In this document: positions 31,474 through 32,084 of the stretch, one piece after another
How the letters are laid out: every line of letters starts with the position of its first letter
How positions within the stretch are numbered: position 1 is the first letter of the stretch
NCBI GenBank assembly: GCA_029263075.1
Contig: JAJCYE010000067.1
Location: 1 to 32,084, forward strand
DNA: 32,084 bases
Direction of reading: 5' to 3'
Source of the DNA: Actinomycetes bacterium
Lineage (GTDB): Bacteria; Actinomycetota; CADDZG01; JAHWKV01
Notes under the pieces: generated by a model
What the model was told of the DNA's origin: nothing
The model's input: the letters and a program-made list of their open reading frames with translations, nothing else
Databases searched by the model: none
Program-made: the position numbers and the translations under genes

Positions 31474-31480
31474 AAGGAGG
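31474..31480 (+). promoter_or_regulatory. strong ribosome binding site of trpB2
   Basis: AAGGAGG, 5 nt before the ATG at 31486. It decides against the in-frame ATG at 31453, which has no such site. Confidence 0.85.
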
Positions 31481-31485
31481 CAGAG

Positions 31486-32084
31486 ATGGCGGCCGATTCC
31501 ACCCACTTCACGCTCGACGAAAGCCAGATCCCGGCGGCCTGGTTCAACGTCATCCCATCGATGCCCACGCCGCCATCGCCCCCGATCCACCCCGCAACCA
31601 AACAGCCCGTCGGTCCCGACGACCTGGCGCCGCTGTTCCCGATGGCGCTTATCGGCCAGGAAGTAACCACCGACGAGTGGGTGGACATCCCGGGGCCGGT
31701 CATGGACGTCTACAAGATGTACCGGCCCACACCGGTGGTGCGGGCCCGCCGGCTGGAGAAGCTTCTCGGAACCCCGGCGCGCATTTACTACAAGTACGAA
31801 GGTGTATCGCCGGCCGGCTCCCACAAACCCAATACCGCCATCGCTCAGGCCTACTACAACAAGGCCGAGGGAGTGAAACGCATCTCCACCGAAACCGGCG
31901 CCGGCCAGTGGGGCAGCGCGATATCCATGGCCTGCGCCTTCTTCGACCTTGAGTGCCAGGTCTACATGGTGCGCGCCAGCTACAACCAAAAGCCCGGCCG
32001 GAGGGTGATGATGCAGACCTGGGGCGCCCGGGTAACCGCATCGCCGTCGGAGGAAACCCAGGCGGGCAGGTCGATCCTTGCCGG
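31486..32084 (+). CDS. trpB2: tryptophan synthase beta chain, TrpB2 type (5' part, cut by window edge)
   Basis: The frame runs open to the last base, giving 199 residues of a protein usually about 430-450 long. It matches the TrpB2 subfamily: the start with [45 protein letters not shown], and the PLP lysine K114 in [11 protein letters not shown], then [11 protein letters not shown] and [14 protein letters not shown]. TrpB2 enzymes make tryptophan from indole and serine and, unlike TrpB1, generally do not pair with the classical TrpA. It lies behind a PLP decarboxylase gene on the same strand; no trpA is visible, though the downstream side is outside the window. Confidence 0.94.
   Translation, partial: MAADSTHFTLDESQIPAAWFNVIPSMPTPPSPPIHPATKQPVGPDDLAPLFPMALIGQEVTTDEWVDIPGPVMDVYKMYRPTPVVRARRLEKLLGTPARIYYKYEGVSPAGSHKPNTAIAQAYYNKAEGVKRISTETGAGQWGSAISMACAFFDLECQVYMVRASYNQKPGRRVMMQTWGARVTASPSEETQAGRSILA

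Noticed and set aside
31453-31485. Upstream ATG as the start of trpB2
   Set aside because: The AAGGAGG before 31486 lies inside this extension and is correctly spaced only for the later ATG; the extra residues do not resemble the family.

Overview
The window is GC-rich bacterial DNA and almost fully coding. It most probably comes from an actinobacterium (Actinomycetota). The strongest evidence is the minus-strand cluster for phosphatidylinositol mannoside synthesis: phosphatidylinositol-phosphate synthase, a PatA-like acyltransferase and a PimA-like mannosyltransferase, each overlapping the next by 4 nt. The wider order thrS - HIT - pgsA - patA - pimA ... pdxS - pdxT - yebC - ruvC - ruvA - ruvB ... 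yajC ... apt is the order known from Mycobacterium and relatives, here opened in several places by extra genes. The divergence of many proteins, and the lack of secD/secF between yajC and apt, suggest a lineage far from the model actinomycetes; the exact class is not determined.

Layout. 1-2003: tail of an aldo/keto reductase, apt and yajC (minus), and a class III-type polyphosphate kinase 2 (plus). 2000-7546: a long minus-strand run with a methyltransferase, DUF2905, ruvB, ruvA, ruvC, yebC, pdxT and pdxS (Holliday-junction processing and PLP synthesis). 7547-7942: an unusual non-coding stretch packed with inverted repeats. 7943-11675: a NarL-type response regulator facing a histidine kinase that lies directly downstream of a solute-binding lipoprotein; no transporter genes are present, so this looks like a three-part sensing system. 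11865-16280: a DUF3048 lipoprotein, lemA, and pimA/patA/pgsA. 16362-18874 (plus): an EF-G-like GTPase and a DUF983 zinc-ribbon membrane protein. 18890-22155 (minus): a cupredoxin lipoprotein with a collagen-like tail, a HIT hydrolase and a threonyl-tRNA synthetase with a shortened TGS domain. 22172-24520: a MidA-like methyltransferase, a lone YqeB/EF2563-type protein and thioredoxin. 24704-28203: 6-phosphogluconate dehydrogenase and a transaldolase/glucose-6-phosphate isomerase fusion. 28410-32084: an O-methyltransferase, tRNA-Val(CAC), an XRE regulator/membrane protein pair, a PLP decarboxylase and the start of a TrpB2-type tryptophan synthase beta chain that runs off the edge.

Expression signals. 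Several monocistronic or first genes have a TAnnnT-type -10 hexamer 6-7 nt before the start codon and no ribosome binding site, which points to leaderless mRNAs, a common actinobacterial habit. Genes inside operons are joined by short gaps or 4-7 nt overlaps.

Best candidates for new biology are the hairpin-rich 7547-7942 region with its repeated TTGAC half-sites, the solute-binding protein/kinase/regulator triad next to it, and the cupredoxin with a collagen-like tail. No phage, insertion sequence, CRISPR array or obvious defence system was seen.
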